Both the position numbers and the translations under genes were made by a program. 5,350 bases of DNA from Acidobacteriota bacterium (GTDB taxonomy: Bacteria > Acidobacteriota > Terriglobia > Acidiferrales > UBA7541), in assembly GCA_003161195.1 (NCBI GenBank), contig PMOV01000246.1, positions 1 through 5,350 on the forward strand. The letters run 5' to 3'. The notes below the pieces were generated by a model. That model was not told the origin of the DNA. It worked only from the letters and a program-made list of their open reading frames with translations, and did not search any database. Position 1 is the first letter of the stretch, and each line of letters opens with the position of its first letter. This document shows positions 1 through 5,350 of the stretch, piece by piece.

Positions 1-551
1 AAGCCCACGTACGCGGTGTTCGCCCCCACCGTTCCCGGAATATTCACGGTCCACGCGTTGGTGAACGTAAGCAACGGATTCACGGTATCCGTGATCTTCA
101 TGATCAGCGTGGTTCCGTCGTACGTCATATGCACCTGAAAGATATCGCCGCTGTGCAGGTTCACGCCACCGCCCAGGGGAACCGCGGGCACGGAGGGGTT
201 CGCTCCGTTCAGGTACAGGCCGGTCGAGTTGGTTCCTTCTCCACCGTTGTTGTAGAGGTCGAATTTTACTCCGACGCTCTTGGTCACCGTTTTTGCATAG
301 CCCAGGCTCCCGCCGTCGGGTCCGAGTGCCGTTGGACCGGCGTTCTGGACCACAAACATGAAGCCGTCGGCATTCGGTGAGGTGAGCTGGAAGGTGAAGT
401 CGCTGGTAAATGTTTGCACGTTCAGCGGCGTCGCGGTCCATGCGCTGGCCGCCTCGTTCCCGCTGCCGTTGGTCAGCCGCAGCCGCGTGCCATTGATGGC
501 CGCGCTGCCGTTTAGGGTTAGGCCCGTGCTGGTGAAGCCGCCGGAATAGTT
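1..551 (-). other. L-type (legume-lectin-like) domain 3, residues 1522 onward (cut by window edge)
   Basis: Motif order matches lectins 1 and 2: NYSGGF, TRLRLTNGSG, EAASAW, ADGFMFVVQN (Asp1583), GGSLGYA, VGVKFDLYNN (1614-1623), GEGTNSTGLYLNG, VNLHSGD, WTVNIPGTVG and AYVGF at the edge. Lys1617 sits at the metal-site Glu position; Asp1619, Tyr1621 and Asn1623 are kept. The position that is Asp in lectins 1 and 2 (860, 1256) is Asn1629 here. By comparison with lectin 1, about 20 residues of the domain, including GGTGG and the closing Trp strand, lie beyond position 1. Confidence 0.8.
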
Positions 552-3500
552 AATCCCCGCGATCGTGATGGTCGAAGCGGAAATCGCGCTCGTGCTGTAG
601 CCGGGGGCCACGGCGATGGCGCGAACCGTGGTGGTCGCGTTGACCGTAAAGCCGGTGCTATATGTCGGCGACGAAGCGCTCGGCGAGGAGCCGTCGATCG
701 TGTAGTGGATGGTCGCCCCTGTCGTGCTGTCCGTGATAGTCACCGGTTGCGACCCGCTATAAGTTCCGGTGGCGGGTGAAATCATCGGTGCCGCCGCAGG
801 CGGCGTGATGGTGAAGAGGCCGGTAGTCACCGGGCTCGCCGAATAATTCGCCGACGCGGCAATGGCCGTGATCGTCGTGGTCGCGGAAACCGGAATCGGC
901 GCGCTGTACACCGCGGACGAAGTCGTTGGCGCAGTGCCGTTCGTGGTGTAGTAAATCGTTGCGCCGCCGAGGCTGTCCGCAAGACTCACGGATTGCGCCG
1001 TCGTGTATGTTCCGGGCAGAGTCGAAGAGAACGTAGGCGCAGGTGCCACGCCGATGATCGGCGACAGCGTCCACCCGATAATCTCCTGAATGGCCGTGTC
1101 TCCGCCCGTTCCGCCAGTAAAGCCCACAAACGCAGCGTTGCCGCCCACGGTGGCCGGAATGTTGATCGGCCACACCTGTGTGAAGGCCGCCAACGTTGTC
1201 GCATCGGTGATCTTCAGCGTCAGATTCGTTCCGTCATAGGTAAGGCTTACGCTGAAAATGTCCGTGCTGTGCAGATTGATCCCGGAACTCGTCAGATCCA
1301 CGAACGGCGTCGACGGCGACGCGCCGTTCACGTAAATACCCGTAGAGTCCACGCCCTCGCCCGCGTTGCTGTAGAGGTCGAACTTGACCGCCACGCTCTT
1401 CGCAATCGGCGCGTTCGTGCTAGCGCTGGGATTCGTAACATTATCCGGCCCGTACCCCAAGCCGCCGCCCGAAGGCCCAAGCGCCGCCGTGGAATTGCCC
1501 TGCATCACGAACGCAAATCCATCGGCCTGCGGGCTGGATCCGCCAGTGTTCTGGAAAGTGAACGAAGTAGAGAAGACGCCGATATTCACCGGCGACGGAT
1601 ACCAGGCGCTCGAGGCTTCATTCGTCCCGGTGTCGGTCAGTCGGAGTCGCGTGCCGTTCAAAACCGCGTTGCCATTCAGTTTCATGCTGCCCGTGCTGAA
1701 GCCGCTGCCCAAATTCACTGAGGCTACGGGCGCGCCCACGGTAAAGGTTGCGCTGGCCACATTGCTATTAAAATACCCGCTCTGGGTGGCGATGGCTTGA
1801 ATCGTCTCGGTTCCGGTCAACGTGATGGCACCGGTATAGGGCGTGGACGAAGTGGTCGGCGCCGAGCTGCTGTTCACGTTGTAGTAGATAGTGGCGCCGG
1901 GCGTGATCGAGCTAATGATGATGGTCTGCCCGCTCAGATAGCTTCCCGTTCCCGGAGTGAATGCCGGCGCGGCCACCTGCGATTCGATTACATAGGTCGC
2001 GCTGCCCATGGCGCTCTGCGAGTAACCGCTGGCGATGGCGATGGCGTTGATCGTCTCCGTGGCGCTTACGACGAGAGCCGTCCCAGCGTAGATGGTCGAC
2101 GAAGCACTCGGCGTGCTCCCGTCCAAGGTGTAGTAAATGGTCGCGCCGGTGGTGCTGTCGCTCAGCGAAACCATCTGCGCTCCGAGATACGTTCCCGCCG
2201 CCAGGCTGAAGGTTGGGGTGGCCGCCGCGGGCGGCGTCTGCGCGCCGCTGACAAACGTCCACGTCTCAATCTTCTGGCTTGAGGTCAATCCCCCCGTGCC
2301 GCCGGTAAAGCCGATGTACGCGGTATTTCCGCCCACGATGCCCGGAATGTTCACCGTCCATGAAGTTGTAAATGTTGCGCCCGCCACGGCGTCGTTGATC
2401 GTCAGCGCCAGCGTCGTCCCGTTGTAAGCCAAATGCGCCGACATGGTGTCACCGCTGTGCAAATTGATCCCGGAAGACGTCATGTCCACCGCGGGCGTCG
2501 TCGGCTGAGCGCCATTCGTGTACAGCCCGGTCGAGTCGGCGCCTTCGCCGCTGTTGTTGTATAAATCGAACTTCACCGCCACGCTCTTCGCAATGCCGGC
2601 ATAGCCCAGCGAGCCTCCGGAGGCGCCCAGCGCCGTGGGACCGTCGCCTTGAATCGTGAAGGTAAAGCCGTCCGCGCTCGGGTTGCTCAACTGAAAGGCA
2701 AAGTCGGTGGTAAACGACTGAATGTTTACCGGCGTGTTCACGAAAGCGCTGGAGGCCTCATTGCCGCCGCCATTCGTAAGTTGCAGGCGCGTATCGTCCA
2801 GGTCCGTGCTGCCGTTAAACGTCATGGTGGAGGCCGCACTGCTGAAGCCGTTGCTGTAATTCACGCCCGTGCCGCCGGCCACGATGGTGTACAGCCCCGT
2901 GACGACCGGGCTGTTCGTCAGAGTGCTGGACGTCGCTACCGCCGTGATCGTCTCCGTGCCGCTCACCACGATTGGCGTAGACGGGTTATATATCCTGGTT
3001 GTTGGCGAAGCTGGAGGCACGCTGCCGTCCGTGGTGTAGTAAATCGTGGCCCCGCTCGTGCCGTCGCTCAGGGACACGGTCTGCGCCGAAATGTACGAGC
3101 CCGCTACGGGTGAAAATGTGGGCGCGAGTGTTTGCGTTTGCAGCGTGTAAGATTGCGTCGCCAGCGCGCTCTCGAGGTACGCCCCCGGCGCCGTGGCCAC
3201 TGCCTGAATCGTTTCCGTGGAGGTCACCGCGATGCTCGCGGGGCACACATCCGCGGCCGAAGGCGCCGGCTGCGTTCCATTTGTGGTGCAATAGATCGTC
3301 GCGCCGGGCGTGCTGTCGGTGATGCTTACCGCCAGGCTTCCGGTAAACGACTGGCCCGCCGGGCTGATCACCGGCGTGGCCGTCGGCACGGCGTTGCCGA
3401 GCAAGCCAAAAACATTTAGTGCCCCCGCGTCGCCCACGTACACCTTGCCGTTCGTAATCGTGGGCACCACGAATTTCACCGCCGCGCCCAGCCCATCGTT

Positions 3501-5114
3501 CGTTTTCTGCGTGCTGTCGTAAAATTCCGTGGCCACATTGGTGGCGTCAAACGCGTAGAGAATTTCCGGGCCGTTGGAATTGTAACTATCCGAACGTAAC
3601 GCCCACACAATTCCCGCGGACGTGCCGCTCGAGGAAATCGCCGGGGTGGCACCGGGGAATCCGGAATTTACGCTCGACGTGGACGTCGGTGTGAGAGACA
3701 GTTTCCCGCTGGTCACCGAAAACGCCTTCAGGTTATTCCCATTTCCCCAGAAATAGACCGAGCCGTTCCAGTACGCGGGCATACTCCACAGTCCGCCCGT
3801 TTGCCCGCCGATCTCCTGCACAATCTCGCTGTCGTTTGAGGCGGTGGTGTTATAGCCGCCCAGGGTGTCGCGATCCACCACGTGGATGTTGCCATCCTTG
3901 CCTACCTGCACTAACTCATGGACGTGCGTTGTGCCTGTCTGGTCCGGCAGCAGCAGTACGCCCCCTGAAGCCGTGTCGGAATCGCTCGAGTTCAAGCTCG
4001 CCTGGTTCCACGGGGTGAAATCGTCGCTCACCGTAGGCACGCCGTTGGTCAAATCCAGCCGCACGATCGAATCGCCATAATCCGTGGTGTTCGTGTACGG
4101 CGTTCCGGTCGTGTACGGCGTCCCGTTCGACGTGTAGTCGCCGTTCCCTGTGGCCACGAACATCCGCCCATACGGACTGCTCGAAAGCAGATCCGCCGCC
4201 AAACCTGAGCCGGACATCCACGCGCCGGAGCCGATGCCATTGGGCGACGTACACCATACTCCCGTTTGCGCCAGCGTCGTCGCGCTGTACGCCAGAATCC
4301 ATCCGTGCCATGGCCCATTGTCTCCGTGCGCCGCGAATCCGATATAAACGATGCCGTTCAGCAGCAGCAGCCCCGCGCGATTGCTTTCCCACTTGGGATC
4401 CCAATTCAGGACGCCACCCGAACTTCCATTGCCCGTCCCCGCGACTGACCCGGACAGCGTCACCGGTCCGCCAAATTTCTCCAAGCCCGTCGTCATGTCA
4501 ATCGCGTGCAGCCGCTGAATAAAAGTGGTGTCCGCAATCGTCGATTTTGCCACCACGTACAGCGTCTTGCTCGCCGGATCGATCACCCCCGTGCCGGTAA
4601 TGCCGATGATCGGTACGATGTCCCCCGTCGAAACATCTCCATTCGGAACAACCTTCTCTCCCGTCGTGCCCGCGTGCGCCGCGTCAATCAGCGAGACTTG
4701 CCACAGCAGCCCGCCATTTCCCCCCGCGTTACTGTCCGCATCGAACGCATACACGCTGTCGTTTTCCGTGCTCGCAATCACCACGTTGTGCGTTGTGCCC
4801 GCCAGCGGCGTCCCGGCGCCCATCGTCACGCCTGCCACATACAGCGGCTGCGCGTACAGCCGCCCGTCCACGGTGTAAGAAAACAGTTTGCCGAAGCTTG
4901 CGTTGTTGACGTTTGCCGGTGTCAGAATCGTTTCGTTCGTGTTCGCCCCGCTGCGCGCGATGTCGTTGTGCTGCGTGGTCACGTTCGTCTGCGCCCGCAG
5001 GCCGCCGCCGCAGCTCAGCAGCAGCGCACCAGCCGCCAACGCCGCAAAAAACCCTCGTCGCGCAGCACCGGTGCGCACACAGGAAATTTGTTGAATATTC
5101 ACGGTGGTGAACAT
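1..5114 (-). CDS. Giant exported protein: beta-propeller plus three [CHB-CHB-lectin] modules (3' end outside window)
   Basis: One uninterrupted minus-strand frame of 1704 codons plus two bases runs from ATG 5114 to the window edge with no stop. The start is well fixed: the same frame has a TGA at 5160-5162 and no ATG, GTG or TTG between it and 5114; AGAGG lies 10 nt upstream; and a signal peptide follows directly. Domains in order: signal peptide 1-41; BamB/PQQ-type beta-propeller about 42-573; CHB_HEX_C-like repeats 578-658 and 664-745; L-type lectin 752-955; repeats 964-1044 and 1048-1126; lectin 1132-1350; repeats 1359-1437 and 1440-1518; lectin from 1522, truncated by the window. The propeller resembles large exported Acidobacteriota proteins often annotated as PQQ-binding-like or BamB-like. 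The inferred role is extracellular glycan binding or adhesion. I see no catalytic motif and no reason to call it an enzyme. Composition is strongly Ser, Thr, Gly and Ala. No neighbouring gene is visible, so operon context is unknown. Confidence 0.95.
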   Translation of the reverse strand, partial: MFTTVNIQQISCVRTGAARRGFFAALAAGALLLSCGGGLRAQTNVTTQHNDIARSGANTNETILTPANVNNASFGKLFSYTVDGRLYAQPLYVAGVTMGAGTPLAGTTHNVVIASTENDSVYAFDADSNAGGNGGLLWQVSLIDAAHAGTTGEKVVPNGDVSTGDIVPIIGITGTGVIDPASKTLYVVAKSTIADTTFIQRLHAIDMTTGLEKFGGPVTLSGSVAGTGNGSSGGVLNWDPKWESNRAGLLLLNGIVYIGFAAHGDNGPWHGWILAYSATTLAQTGVWCTSPNGIGSGAWMSGSGLAADLLSSSPYGRMFVATGNGDYTSNGTPYTTGTPYTNTTDYGDSIVRLDLTNGVPTVSDDFTPWNQASLNSSDSDTASGGVLLLPDQTGTTHVHELVQVGKDGNIHVVDRDTLGGYNTTASNDSEIVQEIGGQTGGLWSMPAYWNGSVYFWGNGNNLKAFSVTSGKLSLTPTSTSSVNSGFPGATPAISSSGTSAGIVWALRSDSYNSNGPEILYAFDATNVATEFYDSTQKTNDGLGAAVKFVVPTITNGKVYVGDAGALNVFGLLGNAVPTATPVISPAGQSFTGSLAVSITDSTPGATIYCTTNGTQPAPSAADVCPASIAVTSTETIQAVATAPGAYLESALATQSYTLQTQTLAPTFSPVAGSYISAQTVSLSDGTSGATIYYTTDGSVPPASPTTRIYNPSTPIVVSGTETITAVATSSTLTNSPVVTGLYTIVAGGTGVNYSNGFSSAASTMTFNGSTDLDDTRLQLTNGGGNEASSAFVNTPVNIQSFTTDFAFQLSNPSADGFTFTIQGDGPTALGASGGSLGYAGIAKSVAVKFDLYNNSGEGADSTGLYTNGAQPTTPAVDMTSSGINLHSGDTMSAHLAYNGTTLALTINDAVAGATFTTSWTVNIPGIVGGNTAYIGFTGGTGGLTSSQKIETWTFVSGAQTPPAAATPTFSLAAGTYLGAQMVSLSDSTTGATIYYTLDGSTPSASSTIYAGTALVVSATETINAIAIASGYSQSAMGSATYVIESQVAAPAFTPGTGSYLSGQTIIISSITPGATIYYNVNSSSAPTTSSTPYTGAITLTGTETIQAIATQSGYFNSNVASATFTVGAPVASVNLGSGFSTGSMKLNGNAVLNGTRLRLTDTGTNEASSAWYPSPVNIGVFSTSFTFQNTGGSSPQADGFAFVMQGNSTAALGPSGGGLGYGPDNVTNPSASTNAPIAKSVAVKFDLYSNAGEGVDSTGIYVNGASPSTPFVDLTSSGINLHSTDIFSVSLTYDGTNLTLKITDATTLAAFTQVWPINIPATVGGNAAFVGFTGGTGGDTAIQEIIGWTLSPIIGVAPAPTFSSTLPGTYTTAQSVSLADSLGGATIYYTTNGTAPTTSSAVYSAPIPVSATTTITAIAASANYSASPVTTGLFTITPPAAAPMISPATGTYSGSQPVTITDSTTGATIHYTIDGSSPSASSPTYSTGFTVNATTTVRAIAVAPGYSTSAISASTITIAGINYSGGFTSTGLTLNGSAAINGTRLRLTNGSGNEAASAWTATPLNVQTFTSDFTFQLTSPNADGFMFVVQNAGPTALGPDGGSLGYAKTVTKSVGVKFDLYNNGGEGTNSTGLYLNGANPSVPAVPLGGGVNLHSGDIFQVHMTYDGTTLIMKITDTVNPLLTFTNAWTVNIPGTVGANTAYVG
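561..797 (-). other. CHB_HEX_C-like repeat 6, residues 1440-1518
   Basis: Consensus elements are AAPMISPATGTYSGSQ, VTITDSTTGATIHYTIDGSSP (His in place of the usual second-position Tyr), SASSPTYSTG, TTTVRAIAVAPGYSTS and a closing STITI. It is joined to the third lectin by a very short AG linker. Confidence 0.85.
804..1040 (-). other. CHB_HEX_C-like repeat 5, residues 1359-1437
   Basis: Consensus elements are APTFSSTLPGTY, VSLADSLGGATIYYTTNGTAP, a TSSAVYSAP turn, TTTITAIAASANYSAS and a closing GLFTIT. It starts the third supermodule. An 18-base stretch encoding part of its core (942-959) is identical to the matching part of repeat 2 (3030-3047). Confidence 0.86.
1065..1721 (-). other. L-type (legume-lectin-like) domain 2, residues ~1132-1350
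   Basis: Same motif order as lectin 1: NLGSGF, TRLRLTDTG, EASSAW, ADGFAFVMQG (Asp1198), GGGLGYG, VAVKFDLYSN (1241-1250), GEGVDSTGIYVNG, INLHSTD, and a closing AFVGFTGGTGG with GWTL. Lys1244 replaces the metal-site Glu; Asp1246, Tyr1248 and Asn1250 keep the Ca-ligand pattern. The domain is longer than its siblings because of a 13-residue insertion (within 1222-1236) between the GGGLGYG loop and the metal-binding strand. Confidence 0.82.
1737..1973 (-). other. CHB_HEX_C-like repeat 4, residues 1048-1126 (divergent core)
   Basis: The frame of the repeat is clear: APAFTPGTGSYLSGQT, PGATIYY, TPYTGAITLTGTETIQAIATQSGY, ending ATFTVG. The usual YYTTDGS core has diverged to YYNVNSS, so the conserved Asp-Gly turn is missing. 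It probably still folds as a beta-sandwich spacer but is the most diverged of the six copies. Confidence 0.82.
1983..2225 (-). other. CHB_HEX_C-like repeat 3, residues 964-1044
   Basis: This repeat is close to consensus: ATPTFSLAAGTYLGAQ, VSLSDSTTGATIYYTLDGSTP, a turn reading SASSTIYAG, TETINAIAIASGYSQS, and a closing ATYVIE. It follows lectin 1 after a short Ala/Pro linker (about 956-963) and begins the second supermodule. Confidence 0.87.
2250..2861 (-). other. L-type (legume-lectin-like) domain 1, residues 752-955
   Basis: A bacterial lectin domain of about 204 residues in the concanavalin-like fold, judged by motif order. It opens with NYSNGF and carries ADGFTFTIQG (Asp815, matching the carbohydrate-binding Asp of legume lectins), a GGSLGY loop, and VAVKFDLYNN (844-854), which corresponds to the metal-binding strand. 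It continues through TGLYTNG and GINLHSGD and closes with AYIGFTGGTGG and ETWTFV. Against concanavalin A, Asp850, Tyr852 and Asn854 match Ca ligands D10, Y12 and N14, while the Mn ligand Glu8 is Lys848. Sugar binding is inferred from the family; specificity cannot be read from the sequence. Confidence 0.82.
2880..3125 (-). other. CHB_HEX_C-like repeat 2, residues 664-745
   Basis: The consensus elements are APTFSP at the start, VSLSDGTSGATIYYTTDGS in the centre, VVSGTETITAVAT, and GLYTIV at the end. The turn after the core (about residues 705-715, reading PPASPTTRIYNPSTP) is a few residues longer than in repeats 3, 5 and 6. It passes into the first lectin through a short GGTGV linker. Confidence 0.85.
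3141..3383 (-). other. CHB_HEX_C-like repeat 1, residues 578-658
   Basis: This matches the chitobiase/beta-hexosaminidase C-terminal-type beta-sandwich consensus: opening ATPVISPAG, then the core GATIYCTTNG (604-613), a Pro/Ser turn, and TETIQAVATAPG towards the end, closing with SYTLQ. It is unusual among the six repeats in having two cysteines, Cys609 and Cys624, which flank the turn. These are usually spacer or accessory domains in secreted bacterial proteins. Here it is the first after the propeller. Confidence 0.85.
3396..4991 (-). other. BamB/PQQ-type beta-propeller domain, residues ~42-573
   Basis: About 530 residues carry repeated strand-turn motifs typical of PQQ-like beta-propellers: VYAFDAD (121-127), LYVVAK (185-190), RLHAIDMTTG (201-210), VYIGF (256-260), MFVATGNGDY (318-327), SIVRLDLTNG (349-358), IHVVDRD (410-416), VYFWG (453-457), GIVWAL (501-506), ILYAFDATN (518-526) and KVYVG (557-561). 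Blade-like units recur roughly every 50-70 residues, which would suit seven or eight blades. AHGDNGPWHGW (262-272) and FPGATP (486-491) are highly characteristic of the acidobacterial family. I did not find a recognisable PQQ-dehydrogenase active site, so the domain is more likely a structural or binding platform than a quinoprotein enzyme. It sits at the N-terminus, directly after the signal peptide, and leads into the CHB repeats through a short GLLGN linker. The ligand is unknown. Confidence 0.85.
4091..4126 (-). repeat. 18-bp tandem duplication within the propeller
   Basis: Two adjacent 18-bp units (4091-4108 and 4109-4126) share their first 13 bases on the plus strand (tcgtgtacggcgt) and differ at the end. 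In protein this gives the doubled GTPYT of residues 331-335 and 337-341. The unit is six codons long, so the frame is kept. It lies just after the MFVATGNGDY strand, probably in a surface loop that varies between family members, and looks like a small slippage expansion. Confidence 0.75.
4992..5114 (-). other. Signal peptide, residues 1-41 (Tat-like, with lipobox-like Cys35)
   Basis: The n-region (residues 1-20) ends in Arg19-Arg20, followed by GFF and a hydrophobic stretch AALAAGALLL (24-33). RRGFF resembles the twin-arginine consensus (S/T-R-R-x-F-L-K) but lacks the preceding Ser/Thr and the Lys. LLSC at 32-35 followed by three glycines fits a signal peptidase II lipobox and would give a lipoprotein on Cys35. 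Alternatively LRA at 39-41 fits signal peptidase I cleavage before Gln42, where similarity to the family's mature N-terminus (QTNVTTQHND) begins. Export is well supported; the route and the cleavage site are not settled. Confidence 0.8.
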
Positions 5115-5124
5115 GGGTCCCTGA

Positions 5125-5129
5125 CCTCT
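5125..5129 (-). promoter_or_regulatory. Ribosome binding site for the large CDS
   Basis: AGAGG on the minus strand, 10 nt before ATG 5114, is a moderate Shine-Dalgarno match at a slightly long but acceptable distance. A second purine run, AGGGA at 5118-5122, is only 3 nt from the ATG and too close to serve. Confidence 0.55.
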
Positions 5130-5272
5130 GGAACTGCCGTTAGATTTTGGGTGTATCCGTCAACCGGGCCGGCCATGGACTTGGGGTCGTCTGGCTGCCC
5201 GTTTTGCTGTTCGTGCGGTCGACCTGTTTTGGCAGGCGGCGGGGGCGTCGTCTGCGCTCGAAAGTTGGCAGA

Positions 5273-5301
5273 AATGTACAGAATCGCCGACTTCGTTGCA
5301 A
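5273..5301 (-). promoter_or_regulatory. Candidate sigma70-type promoter for the large CDS
   Basis: On the minus strand TTGCAA (5296-5301, four of six matches to TTGACA) is followed after exactly 17 nt by TACATT (5273-5278, four of six to TATAAT). Transcription would begin near 5266 and leave a leader of about 150 nt. This is the best-spaced pair I found in the 236-base upstream region, but each box is only a partial match and no start-site data exist here. Confidence 0.35.
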
Positions 5302-5350
5302 GCATATTGCGTATCTACTGTTGCAACTCGAGACCCGCAAATCCGTCTAG

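Larger units (their letters stand above)
1..3383 (-). repeat. Threefold [CHB-CHB-lectin] supermodule array
   Basis: The C-terminal two thirds of the visible protein is a higher-order repeat. The lectins begin at residues 752, 1134 and 1522, spaced 382 and 388 residues apart, and each is preceded by two CHB-type repeats. Copy 1 covers about 578-955, copy 2 about 964-1350, copy 3 from about 1359 to beyond the window. The extra length of copy 2 is largely explained by the lectin insertion at 1222-1236. Most DNA identity has decayed, but short near-identical patches remain (for example 1379-1406 against 2567-2594, 27 of 28 bases), which supports origin by internal duplication. Confidence 0.85.
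5115..5350. other. Upstream region without a supported gene
   Basis: These 236 bases hold the leader and candidate promoter of the large minus-strand gene. Small open frames occur on both strands but lack convincing start signals or family resemblance. The half nearest the gene is G+C-rich and the far end (about 5270-5326) is relatively A+T-rich, as expected near a promoter. Two copies of GTTGCAA (5295-5301 and 5320-5326) lie 25 bp apart. No terminator hairpin, tRNA or riboswitch was recognised. Confidence 0.5.

Noticed and set aside
993..1721. 242-codon plus-strand open frame, the longest complete one in the window
   Set aside because: Its translation is Arg-rich and low in hydrophobic residues, as expected of an antisense shadow, and it lies opposite lectin 2 and CHB repeat 5, which show clear homology in the minus frame.
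1797..2282. 161-codon plus-strand open frame, with similar ones at 2649-3113 and 1384-1800
   Set aside because: These are antisense to CHB repeats and lectins, with compositions typical of complementary strands of Ser/Thr/Ala-rich genes and no family resemblance.
1..3383. CRISPR array or noncoding tandem repeat as the explanation of the periodicity
   Set aside because: The period is about 1150 bp, follows codon phase, and matches protein domains; the DNA copies are diverged.
3916..4404. 162-codon minus-strand open frame
   Set aside because: It is another frame of the propeller-coding region. The true frame here carries recognisable propeller motifs; this one gives an Arg/His-rich product with none.
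3396..4991. Propeller domain as a PQQ-dependent dehydrogenase
   Set aside because: The repeats resemble PQQ-type blades, but I found no dehydrogenase active-site or haem-binding motif, and the domain is fused to binding modules rather than to an electron-transfer domain.
5099..5305. 68-codon minus-strand frame overlapping the start of the large gene, a possible leader peptide
   Set aside because: Its ATG at 5305 has no ribosome binding site and lies upstream of the proposed -10 box, so the candidate promoter would not transcribe it whole. The product is Pro/Gln-rich and unrecognised.
5147..5350. 67-codon plus-strand frame with a short hydrophobic stretch
   Set aside because: It depends on a TTG start without a ribosome binding site, overlaps the leader region, and its Arg-rich second half looks like noncoding GC-rich DNA.

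Overview
The window is almost entirely one very large gene on the minus strand. Reading starts at an ATG at 5114 and stays open, with no stop and no frameshift, to position 1, where the window cuts it off after 1704 complete codons. The last 236 bases (5115-5350) are the upstream leader and probable promoter. No other gene is supported. The many shorter open frames on both strands are shadows in other frames of this G+C-rich, Ser/Thr/Ala/Gly-rich coding sequence.

The product is a secreted or cell-surface multidomain protein. From the N-terminus it has: a signal peptide with a twin-arginine and a lipobox-like cysteine (residues 1-41); a beta-propeller of the BamB/PQQ-repeat type (about 42-573); then a higher-order repeat. 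That repeat is two chitobiase/beta-hexosaminidase C-terminal-type (CHB_HEX_C-like) beta-sandwich repeats followed by one L-type (legume-lectin-like) lectin domain, present three times with a period of about 382-388 residues. The third lectin runs off the window about 20 residues before its expected end, so the C-terminus and any anchor or further modules are not visible.

The propeller sequence (start of the mature part, AFDADS, AHGDNGPWHGW, VDRD..GGYN, FPGATP) matches from memory a paralogous family of large exported proteins abundant in Acidobacteriota (Terriglobia/Acidobacteriia), and the GC-rich codon use fits. The organism is therefore most likely a soil acidobacterium. This is recognition of a family, not a database result.

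The architecture suggests an exported carbohydrate-binding or adhesin-like protein: a propeller head on a rod of small beta-sandwiches that spaces out three lectin domains. No catalytic site was recognised, and the ligand is unknown. The most notable points are the regular [CHB-CHB-lectin]x3 supermodule, the Glu-to-Lys change at the metal-site position in all three lectins, the ambiguous Tat/lipoprotein signal, and an 18-bp tandem duplication inside the propeller.
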